Source: Tannockella sp964372125 (GTDB lineage Bacteria; Bacillota_I; Bacilli_A; Erysipelotrichales; Coprobacillaceae). Taken from it: a DNA stretch of 35,977 bases. Positions 7,559 through 16,226 of the stretch are shown in pieces. How positions within the stretch are numbered: the first letter of the stretch is position 1; the number at the start of each line of letters is the position of its first letter. The position numbers were made by a program, and so were the translations under genes. The stretch lies in the NCBI GenBank assembly GCA_964372125.1, contig CAYJPL010000019.1:1-35977 (forward strand), in the 5' to 3' direction. The notes beneath the pieces were generated by a model. The model was not told the origin of the DNA, ran no database searches, and saw only the letters and a list, made by a program, of their open reading frames with translations.

Positions 7559-7981
7559 TTACGCATCAATGCCTTCAACTTTTACACCCATGTTACGAGC
7601 TGTTCCAGCAACGATTTTCATTGCAGCGTCGATATCATTAGCATTTAAGTCTGGCATTTTGTATTCAGCGATTTCTTTTAATTGTGCAGCAGTTAATGTA
7701 GCTACAGAAGTTGTTCCTGAAGCACTTGAACCTTTTTTGATTCCACAAGCTTTTTTAATCATTTCTGAAGCTGGTGCAGTCTTAAGTTCAAAGCTAAAGT
7801 CTTTATCTTCATATACTGTTAATACTACAGGTACTGTTTCACCCATACGATCTCTTGTTTGATCATTGAATGCAGTACAGAATTTTGGCATTTGAATACC
7901 TGCTCCGGCAAGTGCTGGACCTGGTTTAGCCCCACCTGCTGGGAATTGAATTTTCATAATTCTTGCAACTTTTTTACTCAC
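7559..7981 (-). CDS. rplK: 50S ribosomal protein L11
   Basis: L11 binds the GTPase-associated region of 23S rRNA, the thiostrepton site, and is required for RelA-type stringent signalling. The 140-residue product begins with SKKVARIMKIQFPAGGAKPG after the initiator and has the Pro-rich AKPGPALAGAGI loop and the C-terminal MKIVAGTARNMGVKV block. The start is GTG at 7979-7981, with AAGGAGG 8 nt upstream; this gives the normal family length, whereas a longer open frame upstream is non-homologous leader. It is the first gene of the ribosomal cluster here; secE and nusG, often upstream, are replaced by tpiA. Identity is certain. Confidence 0.97.
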   Translation of the reverse strand: MSKKVARIMKIQFPAGGAKPGPALAGAGIQMPKFCTAFNDQTRDRMGETVPVVLTVYEDKDFSFELKTAPASEMIKKACGIKKGSSASGTTSVATLTAAQLKEIAEYKMPDLNANDIDAAMKIVAGTARNMGVKVEGIDA

Positions 7982-8016
7982 GTGACATTCCTCCTTATAA
8001 AATCTTTGTCCGTGCT

Positions 8017-8044
8017 GTGGTCTAGTGGATGTTACTCCTTCCAC
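8017..8044 (-). promoter_or_regulatory. Predicted L1-binding mRNA site upstream of rplK
   Basis: The minus strand carries GTGGAAGGAGTAACATCCAC followed by TAGACCAC. Its GTGGAAGGA start and GACCAC end match the element before rplA. It lies in the predicted 5' leader of rplK, about 35 nt before the start codon. Confidence 0.6.
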
Positions 8045-8084
8045 GCATAGTAACAAATTTAAACACATACTGTGTCAATTACCT

Positions 8085-8112
8085 AGTATACATTATTCCT
8101 TTATAAATGCAA
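8085..8112 (-). promoter_or_regulatory. Predicted promoter of the rplK cluster
   Basis: TTGCAT (8107-8112) and TATACT (8085-8090) are separated by 16 nt. The -10 matches 5 of 6 consensus bases; the -35 keeps only TTG. Transcription would start near 8078, leaving a leader that contains the L1 site. Confidence 0.5.
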
Positions 8113-8169
8113 TACTTTTTATCATTTTTTTACATTTTTTTATATTGTCTTTTTTCACTATACAAAAAC

Positions 8170-8203
8170 AAAAAAGACTACAGCACAAAATGTACTATAG
8201 TCT
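8170..8203 (-). terminator. Intrinsic terminator after tpiA
   Basis: AGACTATAG and CTGTAGTCT (one wobble pair) form a 9-bp stem followed by TTTTTT on the minus strand. It starts 8 nt after the tpiA stop codon and separates the glycolytic pair from the ribosomal cluster. Confidence 0.88.
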
Positions 8204-8211
8204 ATTCTATA

Positions 8212-8955
8212 TTAACCTAAGTTTTCAATCATTGCAGTATATGATTCAGCTTCTAATGAAGCTCCACCAACTAATGCACCATCGATGTCTGGTTGTTCTA
8301 ATAATGTTTTTAATCCTTCTGGTTTTACTGATCCTCCGTATTGGATACGTACTTTATCAGCAACTTCTTTTCCATATAATTCAGCAACTACACCACGGAT
8401 ATACGCACATACATCTTGCGCGATTTCATTAGTAGCAGTTTTTCCAGTTCCGATTGCCCATACTGGTTCATAAGCGATTACTACACGTTCCATGCATGAA
8501 GGACATACGTCTTTGAATGCTGCAACTGTTTGAGTTTTACAAACTTCTTTAGTAGTTCCTGCTTCATATTCTTCTAATGTTTCACCAACACATACGATTG
8601 GAGTCATTCCATTAGTTAATACTTGTTTTGTTTTTTCATTTACTGTTTCATCAGTTTCACCGAAGTATTGTCTTCTTTCAGAGTGACCTAAGATTACCCA
8701 CTCAACTCCGATTTCTTGTAACATTGATACACTGATTTCTCCTGTGTATGCACCACTGTCTTTTGAGTGACAGTTTTCAGCAGCAATAATTAAATTGCTT
8801 GTTCCTTCTTTAGCAGCTTGAAGCGCTAAATAAGGTGTTGCAATTCCCCAGTCAGCTGTTGCTGTTACTTTTGGGTCAACTGCAGCTACGAATGCTTTTG
8901 TATCAGCAATCGTTTTATTCATTTTCCAGTTTCCTACAATAATTGGTTTTCTCAT
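8212..8955 (-). CDS. tpiA: Triosephosphate isomerase
   Basis: The enzyme interconverts dihydroxyacetone phosphate and glyceraldehyde 3-phosphate in glycolysis (cytoplasmic TIM barrel). The 247-residue protein shows GNWKMN with catalytic Lys11, GHSERR with His91, AYEPVWAIGTGK with catalytic Glu163 and the phosphate loop YGGSVKPEG. The ATG at 8953-8955 follows TAAGGAG. It is 18 nt downstream of pgk and has no promoter of its own that I can see, so the two form one transcript that ends at 8170. Length and motifs are complete. Confidence 0.98.
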   Translation of the reverse strand: MRKPIIVGNWKMNKTIADTKAFVAAVDPKVTATADWGIATPYLALQAAKEGTSNLIIAAENCHSKDSGAYTGEISVSMLQEIGVEWVILGHSERRQYFGETDETVNEKTKQVLTNGMTPIVCVGETLEEYEAGTTKEVCKTQTVAAFKDVCPSCMERVVIAYEPVWAIGTGKTATNEIAQDVCAYIRGVVAELYGKEVADKVRIQYGGSVKPEGLKTLLEQPDIDGALVGGASLEAESYTAMIENLG

Positions 8956-8973
8956 TTTGATTAGCTCCTTATA

Positions 8974-10158
8974 TTATTTATTATCGATAGCTTCAATACC
9001 AGGAAGTGCTTTACCTTCCATGTACTCTAAAGAAGCTCCACCACCTGTTGAGATATGAGACATTTTGTCTGCAAATCCAAGTTGCATTGCTGCAGCAGCA
9101 CTATCACCACCACCGATGATTGTATTAGCACCATCTAAGTTAGCTAATGTTTCACATACGGCGATTGTTCCTTTTGCAAATGAAGGCATTTCGAATACAC
9201 CCATTGGTCCATTCCAGATTACTGTTTTAGCACCTTCTAATTCTTTTTTGAATAATTCTATTGTTTTAGGTCCGATATCTAATCCCATATAACCATCTTT
9301 AACGTCACCGTCACAAACGATAATATCTCCATCTTCTCCAAATTTATCCGAACAAACTGAATCAACAGGAATAATTAATTTATCTCCACCTTTTTCTAAG
9401 AAAGATTTTGCTAATTCAACTCTATCTTCTTCTAATAAAGAATTACCGATTGTTAAACCTTTAGCTTTTTTGAATGTAAATGCCATTCCTCCACCAACGA
9501 TTACTTTATCAGCAACTTCTAATAAGTTTTCGATAACTGCAATTTTATCAGAAACTTTAGCTCCACCTAAGATTGCCACTAATGGTCTTTCTGGTGTATT
9601 TACAGCTTTTCCAATATATGCGATTTCTTTTTCTACTAAGAATCCAGCAGCTGATGGTAAATGAGCTGGGATACCTGCAGTTGAAGCATGTGCTCTATGT
9701 ACTGAACCAAATGCATCTTCAACAAACACATCACCTAATGATGCCCAGTATTTTCCTAGTTCTGGATCATTTTTGCTTTCACCAGCTTCATAGCGAGTGT
9801 TTTGTACTAAGATAACTTGACCATCTGTAGCATTTTTTACTGTATTTTCTAATTCTTCTCCTCTTGTAGCATTTACAAAAGTAACATCTTTACCTAGTAA
9901 TTTAGCTAATCTAGGAGCAGCAACTGATAAATCATTTTTTGCTTTATCTTCTTCAGTTTTAACTTTTCCTAAATGTGAAAATAAAACTACTGCTTTTGGA
10001 GATTGCTCTAATAAGTATTTGATTGTTGGTAATGCAGCAACAATTCTGTTGTCATTAGTGATTTCTCCTGTATTTTTGTCTCTTGGCACGTTGAAGTCAA
10101 CACGCACTAAAACTGTTTTTCCTGAAACTTGAATATCTTTTAATGTTTTTTTATTCAT
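8974..10158 (-). CDS. pgk: Phosphoglycerate kinase
   Basis: The enzyme transfers the acyl phosphate of 1,3-bisphosphoglycerate to ADP. The 394-residue protein has the N-domain substrate motif RVDFNVP, the YVGKAVNTPERP-type hinge (here YIGKAVNTPERP) with GGAKVSDK, and the C-terminal ISTGGGASLEYMEG nucleotide-site motif. I start it at the ATG at 10156-10158 (MNKKTLKD), which has GGAGG 9 nt upstream; the longer open frame reading MSPWRTNR runs through the ribosome binding site. A near-consensus promoter sits only about 15 nt before that, giving a very short leader. The usual partner gapA is absent here. Confidence 0.98.
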   Translation of the reverse strand: MNKKTLKDIQVSGKTVLVRVDFNVPRDKNTGEITNDNRIVAALPTIKYLLEQSPKAVVLFSHLGKVKTEEDKAKNDLSVAAPRLAKLLGKDVTFVNATRGEELENTVKNATDGQVILVQNTRYEAGESKNDPELGKYWASLGDVFVEDAFGSVHRAHASTAGIPAHLPSAAGFLVEKEIAYIGKAVNTPERPLVAILGGAKVSDKIAVIENLLEVADKVIVGGGMAFTFKKAKGLTIGNSLLEEDRVELAKSFLEKGGDKLIIPVDSVCSDKFGEDGDIIVCDGDVKDGYMGLDIGPKTIELFKKELEGAKTVIWNGPMGVFEMPSFAKGTIAVCETLANLDGANTIIGGGDSAAAAMQLGFADKMSHISTGGGASLEYMEGKALPGIEAIDNK

Positions 10159-10180
10159 TCGATTCGTCCTCCATGGCGAC

Positions 10181-10209
10181 ATTATAACAAATACACACTA
10201 TCTTTTCAA
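10181..10209 (-). promoter_or_regulatory. Predicted sigma-A promoter of pgk-tpiA
   Basis: TTGAAA (10204-10209), a 17-nt spacer and a perfect TATAAT (10181-10186). The predicted start of transcription leaves about 15 nt of leader. The remaining spacer (10210-10370) is AT-rich and I see nothing else in it. Confidence 0.8.
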
Positions 10210-10370
10210 TTGTTTTCACACTATAGATTACACTGTTTTATACTAAAATGCTGCATTATATTTAGCTCATATTATAAAGTTAGTTTTTTGTATTTTAAAA
10301 AGAACAATTCGTTTTATTTAAAATAATATTCTTAATATGAAATTCAACATTTGCAAATAATAAGCATAAT

Positions 10371-10394
10371 AAAAAACCTGGAGAATCCAGGTTT
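10371..10394 (-). terminator. Intrinsic terminator of the YitT-family gene
   Basis: AAACCTGGA, loop TTC, TCCAGGTTT is a perfect 9-bp hairpin followed by a T-run. Its first arm overlaps the stop codon of the gene (10393-10395). Confidence 0.92.
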
Positions 10395-11250
10395 ATTCAA
10401 TCGGCATCATGTAAAAGCGGCCAATATATTTTTCGGATTTCGATACATTAACAATAATATCCTCATCTACTTTTAATAATGCTTGAATTACATCATCAAC
10501 TTCATATGTTGAAACAATCGCAGTCAACATAGAAACAGGTTTTTTTGAATACCCTCCAATACCATCCATCACAGTAATTCCATGACGAAATGTTTGACAA
10601 TATGTTTCTACCACTATATCTTTTTTCTTTGTAAATATTTGCATCATTACACGTTTGTAACGTACATGGAAGGTAGATACTGTCTTCATTGATATAAACT
10701 GAAACAAAATCGAATACCCAGCATTTTCAAACCCAAACATATATCCAAATATACATAATATAAAAGCATTAAACATAAATATTTCTTGCCATATTTCACG
10801 ATTGCTTTTATTGGAAACATATAAAGCGATAAAGTCACTTCCACCACTTGAGGCATTTGCTTTTAAAACAAGCACTATTGACGCTCCAAATAGAAATCCA
10901 CCAAAAATGACATTTAACATCGGTTCTTCCATTACATCCATTGTAGGTAGTATTTGTAAGAAAAAACTTGTTAAAAAAACATGTGCTAGTGAAAAGAATA
11001 CAAATCTTGGTGATATTTTTTTATAGCACAATATAGCGACTGGTATATTTAATAAGATTAGCCCTACTGATGTTGGTATTACAAAACCAATCAATTCTCC
11101 AGTCATTTCAATCAATGTCGCGATTCCAAAAAAACCTCCTGGTAACAAATCAGCTGGTCTTGTAAAGGTTACTGATACAAAAGCCATGCATAGCGCTGAC
11201 AATATCACTGCCAACGTAGTCTTTACATTACTTTTTGTTAATAAATTCAT
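10393..11250 (-). CDS. YitT family membrane protein (DUF161 plus DUF2179)
   Basis: This 285-residue integral membrane protein has five to six hydrophobic segments in the first ~190 residues, with the family-like blocks LPGGFFGIA and FLFGASIVLVLKANASSGGSD. A soluble C-terminal domain of about 80 residues follows (DUF2179, a PII-like fold), ending FYMMPIE. YitT proteins are widespread in Firmicutes and their molecular role is unsettled; some annotations suggest transport. The ATG at 11248-11250 follows AGAGGAG, and the gene has its own promoter and terminator, so it is a single-gene unit between the glycolytic and BCAA operons. Family is clear; function unknown. Confidence 0.9.
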   Translation of the reverse strand: MNLLTKSNVKTTLAVILSALCMAFVSVTFTRPADLLPGGFFGIATLIEMTGELIGFVIPTSVGLILLNIPVAILCYKKISPRFVFFSLAHVFLTSFFLQILPTMDVMEEPMLNVIFGGFLFGASIVLVLKANASSGGSDFIALYVSNKSNREIWQEIFMFNAFILCIFGYMFGFENAGYSILFQFISMKTVSTFHVRYKRVMMQIFTKKKDIVVETYCQTFRHGITVMDGIGGYSKKPVSMLTAIVSTYEVDDVIQALLKVDEDIIVNVSKSEKYIGRFYMMPIE

Positions 11251-11278
11251 ACATACTCCTCTTCTTTCATCCACATTG

Positions 11279-11306
11279 ATTATACAACTTTTATTTTATT
11301 TTTCAA
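11279..11306 (-). promoter_or_regulatory. Predicted sigma-A promoter of the YitT-family gene
   Basis: TTGAAA (11301-11306), a 16-nt spacer and TATAAT (11279-11284), just downstream of the terminator of the BCAA operon. Confidence 0.75.
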
Positions 11307-11322
11307 CACTATTTTTATAAAG

Positions 11323-11346
11323 AAAAAAAGGCGAAACCTCACCTTT
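11323..11346 (-). terminator. Intrinsic terminator of the leu-ilv operon
   Basis: AAAGGTGA and TCGCCTTT (one G-T pair) form an 8-bp stem with a 4-nt loop, followed by a run of Ts. The stem starts at the last base of the thioesterase stop codon. Confidence 0.85.
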
Positions 11347-11762
11347 TATTTCGTCACTAAATTACTGAATTTTTCATATATCTCAGGATATATTTTTTTG
11401 ACATTCAACGGTTTTGTATCACGTCCAATAAAACAATGTTTACTACTACCAACAGCACGCAGTTCATTCGTAGTTGCATCAAAGATCTGATAACTTACCT
11501 CGAATCGCACTGCACTGAATTTTGTGATTTTAGGAACAATCATCACAGTATCATCAAAACGAACCATAGATTTATAACTACAATTCATTTCAACAACTGG
11601 TGAGATAATACCCATTTCTTCCAATTTATGGTAAGGTAAACCTATTTGTTTTAAGTAGTCACAGCGACTCTCTTCAAACCAACGAATATAATTCGAATGA
11701 TGCACAATTTGCATTTGATCTGTTTCATAGTAGTGTACTAAATGCAAGTATGGCTTAATCAT
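11346..11762 (-). CDS. Acyl-CoA thioesterase, YbgC/4HBT hotdog family
   Basis: The protein (138 residues from this start) is a single hotdog domain. The motif HYYETDQMQIVHHSNYIRW contains the catalytic Asp (Asp15) and matches the YbgC/4-hydroxybenzoyl-CoA thioesterase signature. Members hydrolyse short-chain or aromatic acyl-CoAs. It is the last gene of the BCAA operon: the ATG at 11760-11762 overlaps the end of ilvB by 8 nt, which implies translational coupling. An alternative GTG start at 11775-11777 would add MKKIS; neither has a strong ribosome binding site. A role in clearing branched-chain or misformed acyl-CoA is possible but only inferred from position. Confidence 0.88.
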   Translation of the reverse strand: MIKPYLHLVHYYETDQMQIVHHSNYIRWFEESRCDYLKQIGLPYHKLEEMGIISPVVEMNCSYKSMVRFDDTVMIVPKITKFSAVRFEVSYQIFDATTNELRAVGSSKHCFIGRDTKPLNVKKIYPEIYEKFSNLVTK

Positions 11763-13431
11763 GGATATCTTCTTCACTAAAACACTCTTCGATAGAAGCT
11801 CCTGGTGCTACCATTGGAAATACTTTATCATCTTCAAATATCATTACCTCGATAACTGTAGGTCTATTGGATTCAATTGCTTTTTCAATTGCTGGCCCTA
11901 CTTCTTCCATTGTACTTACACGAACTGCATCACATCCTAAACCTTTTGAAACCATACAAAAGTCTACTTCGTCTTTTAAAATTGTTGCTGAATATCGTTT
12001 ATCATAGAATAATGTTTGCCATTGGCGAACCATTCCAAGGACTCCATTATTAAATACTACTTGTATAATTGGTATATTATAGCGACTAGCCGTAGCAAGT
12101 TCATTTAAATTCATTCTAAAACATCCATCACCAGCAATATTGATTACTGTTTTATCAGGGTTAGCGATCTTTGTTCCAATACATGCACCTAAACCAAACC
12201 CCATAGTTCCAGCTCCACCTGAACTAATAAACTGTCTTGGTGATTTATATTTATAAAACTGCGCTGCCCACATTTGATGCTGTCCAACATCAGTTGTAAT
12301 AATCGCATCACCATTTGTATAGTGATCAATTTGTTCAACCACATACTGTCCAGTAAGTCTTGTTTCATCATAGCGTAGAGGATACTTATCTTTTAAATCA
12401 CGCATTTGTTTTAGCCAAGCAGCATTATGTTGTCTTGATATTTTGGAATTGATATCATGTAATACACATTTTGCATCTCCAACAATCCCTAAATCTACTG
12501 CAATATTTTTATTTATTTCTGCAGCATCAACATCAATATGAATTATTTTAGCTTTTGAAGCAAATGCATTTATATTTCCAGTTACGCGATCAGAAAAACG
12601 TGCTCCTATAACAACAAGCAAATCGCATTGACTAACTCCAAAGTTAGATGCTTTTGTCCCATGCATTCCTAACATTCCTGTATATCGCGGACGAGTATTA
12701 TCATACCCTCCTTTACCCATAAGAGAATCAGCTACTGGTGCATCTATTTTTTCTGCAAATTCTTTTAATTCATCACTTGCATCACTTGCGATAACACCTC
12801 CACCTACAAATATAAATGGTTTTTCACTTGCATTTATATACTCAATAGCTTTATCGATATCACCTGTAGTATATGTATAACTACGTGGCAATATTGGCTG
12901 TAGGGCAACATTTTCAAATTCACATAAAGCAGCAGTTACATCTTTTGTAACGTCTACTAAAACCGGACCTGGTCTGCCTTCTTTGGCAATTTCAAATGCT
13001 CTTCTTATTGTATTTGCTAGGTCTTTAACATCTTTAACAATAAAATTATGTTTTGTGATTGGCATTGTTACACCAGCAATATCAATTTCTTGGAAACTAT
13101 CACGCCCTAATAACGGTACTGCCACATTGGCAGTAATTGCTACCATTGGTGTTGAATCCATATACGCTGTTGCTATTCCTGTTACAAGGTTAGTAGCTCC
13201 TGGACCTGACGTTGCAAGACATACACCTACTTTACCAGATGATCTTGCATAACCATCAGCTGCATGACTGGCACCTTGCTCATGTGAAGTTAGGATATGA
13301 TTTATCTTATCTTGATACTTGTATAAGCTGTCATAGACATTTAAAATCGTCCCTCCCGGGTATCCAAAAACGGTATCAACACCTTGTTCAATTAAACATT
13401 CAACTACTATATCTGCACCTGTTAAAATCAT
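11755..13431 (-). CDS. ilvB: Acetolactate synthase, catalytic (large) subunit
   Basis: The enzyme condenses two pyruvates to 2-acetolactate, or pyruvate plus 2-oxobutyrate to acetohydroxybutyrate, using TPP and FAD; this is the first common step of valine and isoleucine synthesis. The 558-residue protein has catalytic Glu51 (TSHEQGASHAADGYA), the FAD-region DSFQEIDI and the TPP-Mg motif GDGCFRMNLNE about 125 residues from the C-terminus. MVRQWQTLFYDKRYS carries the conserved Trp of the herbicide site. The regulatory subunit ilvN is about 5.7 kb upstream in the same operon, which is unusual. The ATG at 13429-13431 follows TTAGGAG, 17 nt after ilvD. Confidence 0.96.
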   Translation of the reverse strand: MILTGADIVVECLIEQGVDTVFGYPGGTILNVYDSLYKYQDKINHILTSHEQGASHAADGYARSSGKVGVCLATSGPGATNLVTGIATAYMDSTPMVAITANVAVPLLGRDSFQEIDIAGVTMPITKHNFIVKDVKDLANTIRRAFEIAKEGRPGPVLVDVTKDVTAALCEFENVALQPILPRSYTYTTGDIDKAIEYINASEKPFIFVGGGVIASDASDELKEFAEKIDAPVADSLMGKGGYDNTRPRYTGMLGMHGTKASNFGVSQCDLLVVIGARFSDRVTGNINAFASKAKIIHIDVDAAEINKNIAVDLGIVGDAKCVLHDINSKISRQHNAAWLKQMRDLKDKYPLRYDETRLTGQYVVEQIDHYTNGDAIITTDVGQHQMWAAQFYKYKSPRQFISSGGAGTMGFGLGACIGTKIANPDKTVINIAGDGCFRMNLNELATASRYNIPIIQVVFNNGVLGMVRQWQTLFYDKRYSATILKDEVDFCMVSKGLGCDAVRVSTMEEVGPAIEKAIESNRPTVIEVMIFEDDKVFPMVAPGASIEECFSEEDIHD

Positions 13432-13448
13432 ATCAATGTTCTCCTAAC

Positions 13449-15122
13449 TTAATCATTTTTTGGTTTTAATACTGCACCTTTTGCAGCTGAAGTAACTAAG
13501 CTTGCATAACGTACCAAGTATCCTTTTTTAATACGTGGCTCTCTTGGTTGCCATTTTGCTCTTCTAGCATCCATTTCTTCTGGTGTTACACGCATATTCA
13601 TAGAGTGGTTATAAATATCAATATCAATGATATCTCCCTCTTCTACTAATGCAATCGGTCCACCTAATGCTGCTTCTGGAGCAACGTGTCCTATAGATGC
13701 TCCTCGAGTCGCTCCTGAAAAACGACCATCAGTAATTAGAGCAACATCTTTATCTAACCCCATACCAGCGATTTCACTAGTTGGCGATAACATCTCTCGC
13801 ATTCCTGGACCACCTTTTGGTCCCTCATAGCGAATAACAACAACATCACCTTTAACTATTTTCCCATCACGGATAGCTTTAATTGCATCATCTTCACAAT
13901 CAAATACTCTTGCAGGACCACTATGAACCATCATTTCTTTTGCAACTGCTGATTGTTTTACAACTGAGCCATCAGGAGCAATATTCCCACTTAATACAGC
14001 AATTCCACCAAATGTACTATATGGATTTTCCACTGGACGAATTATGTTTGTATCTAAGTTTGTGCATCCTTCTATATTTTCACCTACAGTTTTTGTAGTA
14101 CATGTAATAATGTCTGTGTGTAATAAACCAAGTTTATTAATCTCATTCATTACTGCATAAACTCCACCTGCATCATTTAAATCTTCCATGTATGTATCAC
14201 CCGCTGGTGCTAAATGACATAGATTTGGTGTCTTTTTACTTATTTCATTTGCAATTTTTAAATCAATATCCACTTCTGCTTCATATGCAATTGCTGGCAA
14301 ATGCAACATTGAATTTGTTGAGCATCCAAGTGCCATATCAATAGTCAACGCATTCATGAATGCTTTTTCATTCATAATATCTCTAGGTTTGATATCTTTT
14401 TTAACCAATTCCATTATTTGCATTCCCGCTTTTTTTGCAAGACGGATTCTTTCTGAATACACTGCAGGAATCGTACCATTACCACGAAGTCCCATACCTA
14501 ACACTTCTGTTAAACAGTTCATTGAGTTTGCAGTATACATTCCCGAACAAGATCCACATGTAGGGCATGCCTTTTGTTCCATTTCACGAAGTTTTTCTTC
14601 TGTGATTTTTCCTGCATTGAATTGACCTACCGCTTCAAACAATGAAGATAGACACGTTGCATTACCATCTACTTTACGACCCGCAAGCATTGGTCCCCCA
14701 CTTACAAAAATTGTCGGAATATTTACTCTAGCAGCTGCCATTAATAGTCCTGGTACATTTTTATCACAGTTTGGTACCATTACAAGTCCATCAAATTGAT
14801 GTGCTTGGGTAACTGCTTCAGTACTATCAGCAATAAGCTCACGCGTTACAAGTGAGTATTTCATTCCAGTATGATTCATGGCAATTCCATCACATACTGC
14901 AATTGCAGGGATTTCAATTGGTACCCCGCCTGCTAGGTATATACCTTTTTTTACTGCTTCAGTAATTTTGTCTAAATTTATATGTCCTGGAACGATTTCA
15001 TTATATGAATTAACAACACCTATTAGAGGTCTTTCTAATTCTTCATCTATATATCCAAGAGCATTAAATAATGAACGATGCGGCGCTCTTTGACTTCCTG
15101 ATTTTACATTATCACTTCTCAT
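13449..15122 (-). CDS. ilvD: Dihydroxy-acid dehydratase
   Basis: The enzyme dehydrates 2,3-dihydroxy-isovalerate (and the methylvalerate homologue) to the 2-oxo acid in valine/isoleucine synthesis, using an Fe-S cluster. The 557-residue protein has PNCDKNVPG (Cys119) and CPTCGSCSGMYTANSMNCL (Cys186-192), the core cluster and active-site motifs, and MALGCSTNSMLHLPA. Near residue 40 it reads NSYNEIVPGHINL, as in the E. coli-type enzyme, rather than the additional Cys found there in oxygen-stable [2Fe-2S] dehydratases. An oxygen-sensitive [4Fe-4S] cluster is therefore likely. The ATG follows AGGAGG, 12 nt after leuB. Confidence 0.97.
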   Translation of the reverse strand: MRSDNVKSGSQRAPHRSLFNALGYIDEELERPLIGVVNSYNEIVPGHINLDKITEAVKKGIYLAGGVPIEIPAIAVCDGIAMNHTGMKYSLVTRELIADSTEAVTQAHQFDGLVMVPNCDKNVPGLLMAAARVNIPTIFVSGGPMLAGRKVDGNATCLSSLFEAVGQFNAGKITEEKLREMEQKACPTCGSCSGMYTANSMNCLTEVLGMGLRGNGTIPAVYSERIRLAKKAGMQIMELVKKDIKPRDIMNEKAFMNALTIDMALGCSTNSMLHLPAIAYEAEVDIDLKIANEISKKTPNLCHLAPAGDTYMEDLNDAGGVYAVMNEINKLGLLHTDIITCTTKTVGENIEGCTNLDTNIIRPVENPYSTFGGIAVLSGNIAPDGSVVKQSAVAKEMMVHSGPARVFDCEDDAIKAIRDGKIVKGDVVVIRYEGPKGGPGMREMLSPTSEIAGMGLDKDVALITDGRFSGATRGASIGHVAPEAALGGPIALVEEGDIIDIDIYNHSMNMRVTPEEMDARRAKWQPREPRIKKGYLVRYASLVTSAAKGAVLKPKND

Positions 15123-15134
15123 CTTATTTTCCTC

Positions 15135-16217
15135 CTATAGTTTTGATACGATCATATCGCCCATTTCTGTTGTTGAAAGAACAACTGATCCTTCAATTGC
15201 TATATCACTAGTACGGTAATTATCAGCTAGTACTTTTTCTATCGCTGTTTCTATATTTTTAGCTTCTGCTTCTAACCCAAATGAATATCTAAGCATCATC
15301 GCTAATGACAAGATTGTAGCGATTGGATTTGCTACATTTTTACCTGCAATATCCGGAGCACTTCCATGACTTGGTTCATACATTCCTAAAGAATCATCAC
15401 GTAAAGATGCACTTGCTAACATACCAATTGAACCAGTAATCATACTCGCTTCATCCGATAAGATATCTCCAAACATATTTCCTGTCAAGATGACATCAAA
15501 TTGTTTTGGATTCATAACTAATTGCATTGCACAGTTATCAACCAACATATCTTCCACTGCAACAGTTGGATAATCACTAGCTACTTCTTTAACAACTTTT
15601 CTCCAAAGTCTTGAACTATCAAGAACATTTGCTTTATCTACACTTATAATACGCTTATTTCTTTTTAAAGCTATTTCAAAAGCAACACGTGCTATTCTAC
15701 GAATTTCACTTTCACTATACTTCATTTCATCTGTTGCCACTAGTTGACCATCTTCTTCAACTGTTTTACGGTCACCAAAATAAATACCACCTGTTAATTC
15801 ACGTACTATCATCATATCAAATCCACCAGCAACGAGTTCTGGTTTTAATGGACAAGCGCTTGACAATGCATCATATAAATATGCTGGACGTAAATTTGCA
15901 AATAGTCCTAATTCTTTACGTATTTTTAATAGTCCTGCTTCTGGTCGCAGTCCTGGTTCTAATTTATACCAAGGTGAAGTATTAGTATCTCCACCAATAC
16001 TCCCTAGTAAAATTGCATCACTATTTTTTGCTTTATTTAATGCTTCATCTGTTAATGGACAACCATGAACATCAATCGAAGCTCCCCCAAGTAAGATTTC
16101 TTGGTATGTAAAGTTATGATTATATTTTTTAGCAATTTCATCTAATACTTTGATTGCCTCTGTTACAATTTCTGGTCCGATTCCATCACCTTTAATTACC
16201 GTAATCTTTTTTTCCAT
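15135..16217 (-). CDS. leuB: 3-isopropylmalate dehydrogenase
   Basis: The enzyme oxidatively decarboxylates 3-isopropylmalate to 2-oxoisocaproate with NAD, third step of the leucine branch. The 360-residue protein shows GDGIGPEIV at the N-terminus, LLGSIGG, LRPEAGLLKIRKELGLFANLRP with the substrate arginines, VDKANVLDSSRLWR and the cofactor block GLFEPSHGSAPD-like MYEPSHGSAPDIAGK. The ATG at 16215-16217 has AGGGGAT upstream and lies 9 nt after leuD. Length is normal. Confidence 0.97.
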   Translation of the reverse strand: MEKKITVIKGDGIGPEIVTEAIKVLDEIAKKYNHNFTYQEILLGGASIDVHGCPLTDEALNKAKNSDAILLGSIGGDTNTSPWYKLEPGLRPEAGLLKIRKELGLFANLRPAYLYDALSSACPLKPELVAGGFDMMIVRELTGGIYFGDRKTVEEDGQLVATDEMKYSESEIRRIARVAFEIALKRNKRIISVDKANVLDSSRLWRKVVKEVASDYPTVAVEDMLVDNCAMQLVMNPKQFDVILTGNMFGDILSDEASMITGSIGMLASASLRDDSLGMYEPSHGSAPDIAGKNVANPIATILSLAMMLRYSFGLEAEAKNIETAIEKVLADNYRTSDIAIEGSVVLSTTEMGDMIVSKL

Positions 16218-16226
16218 AGTTATCCC

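Noticed and set aside
7976..7988. Tiny overlapping frame ATG TCA CGT GAG TAA before rplK
   Set aside because: The ATG is only about 2 nt from the ribosome binding site, and a 4-codon frame is expected by chance.
7982..8068. Longer reading frame for rplK starting MCLNLLLC
   Set aside because: The extension runs through the L1 site and the ribosome binding site and has no L11 homology; the GTG at 7979-7981 gives the normal 140 residues.
8055..8079. TTGACA at 8074-8079 as the rplK promoter -35
   Set aside because: At 16-18 nt spacing the best -10 matches only 3 of 6 bases; the TTGCAT/TATACT pair just upstream is better. A second weak promoter is not excluded.
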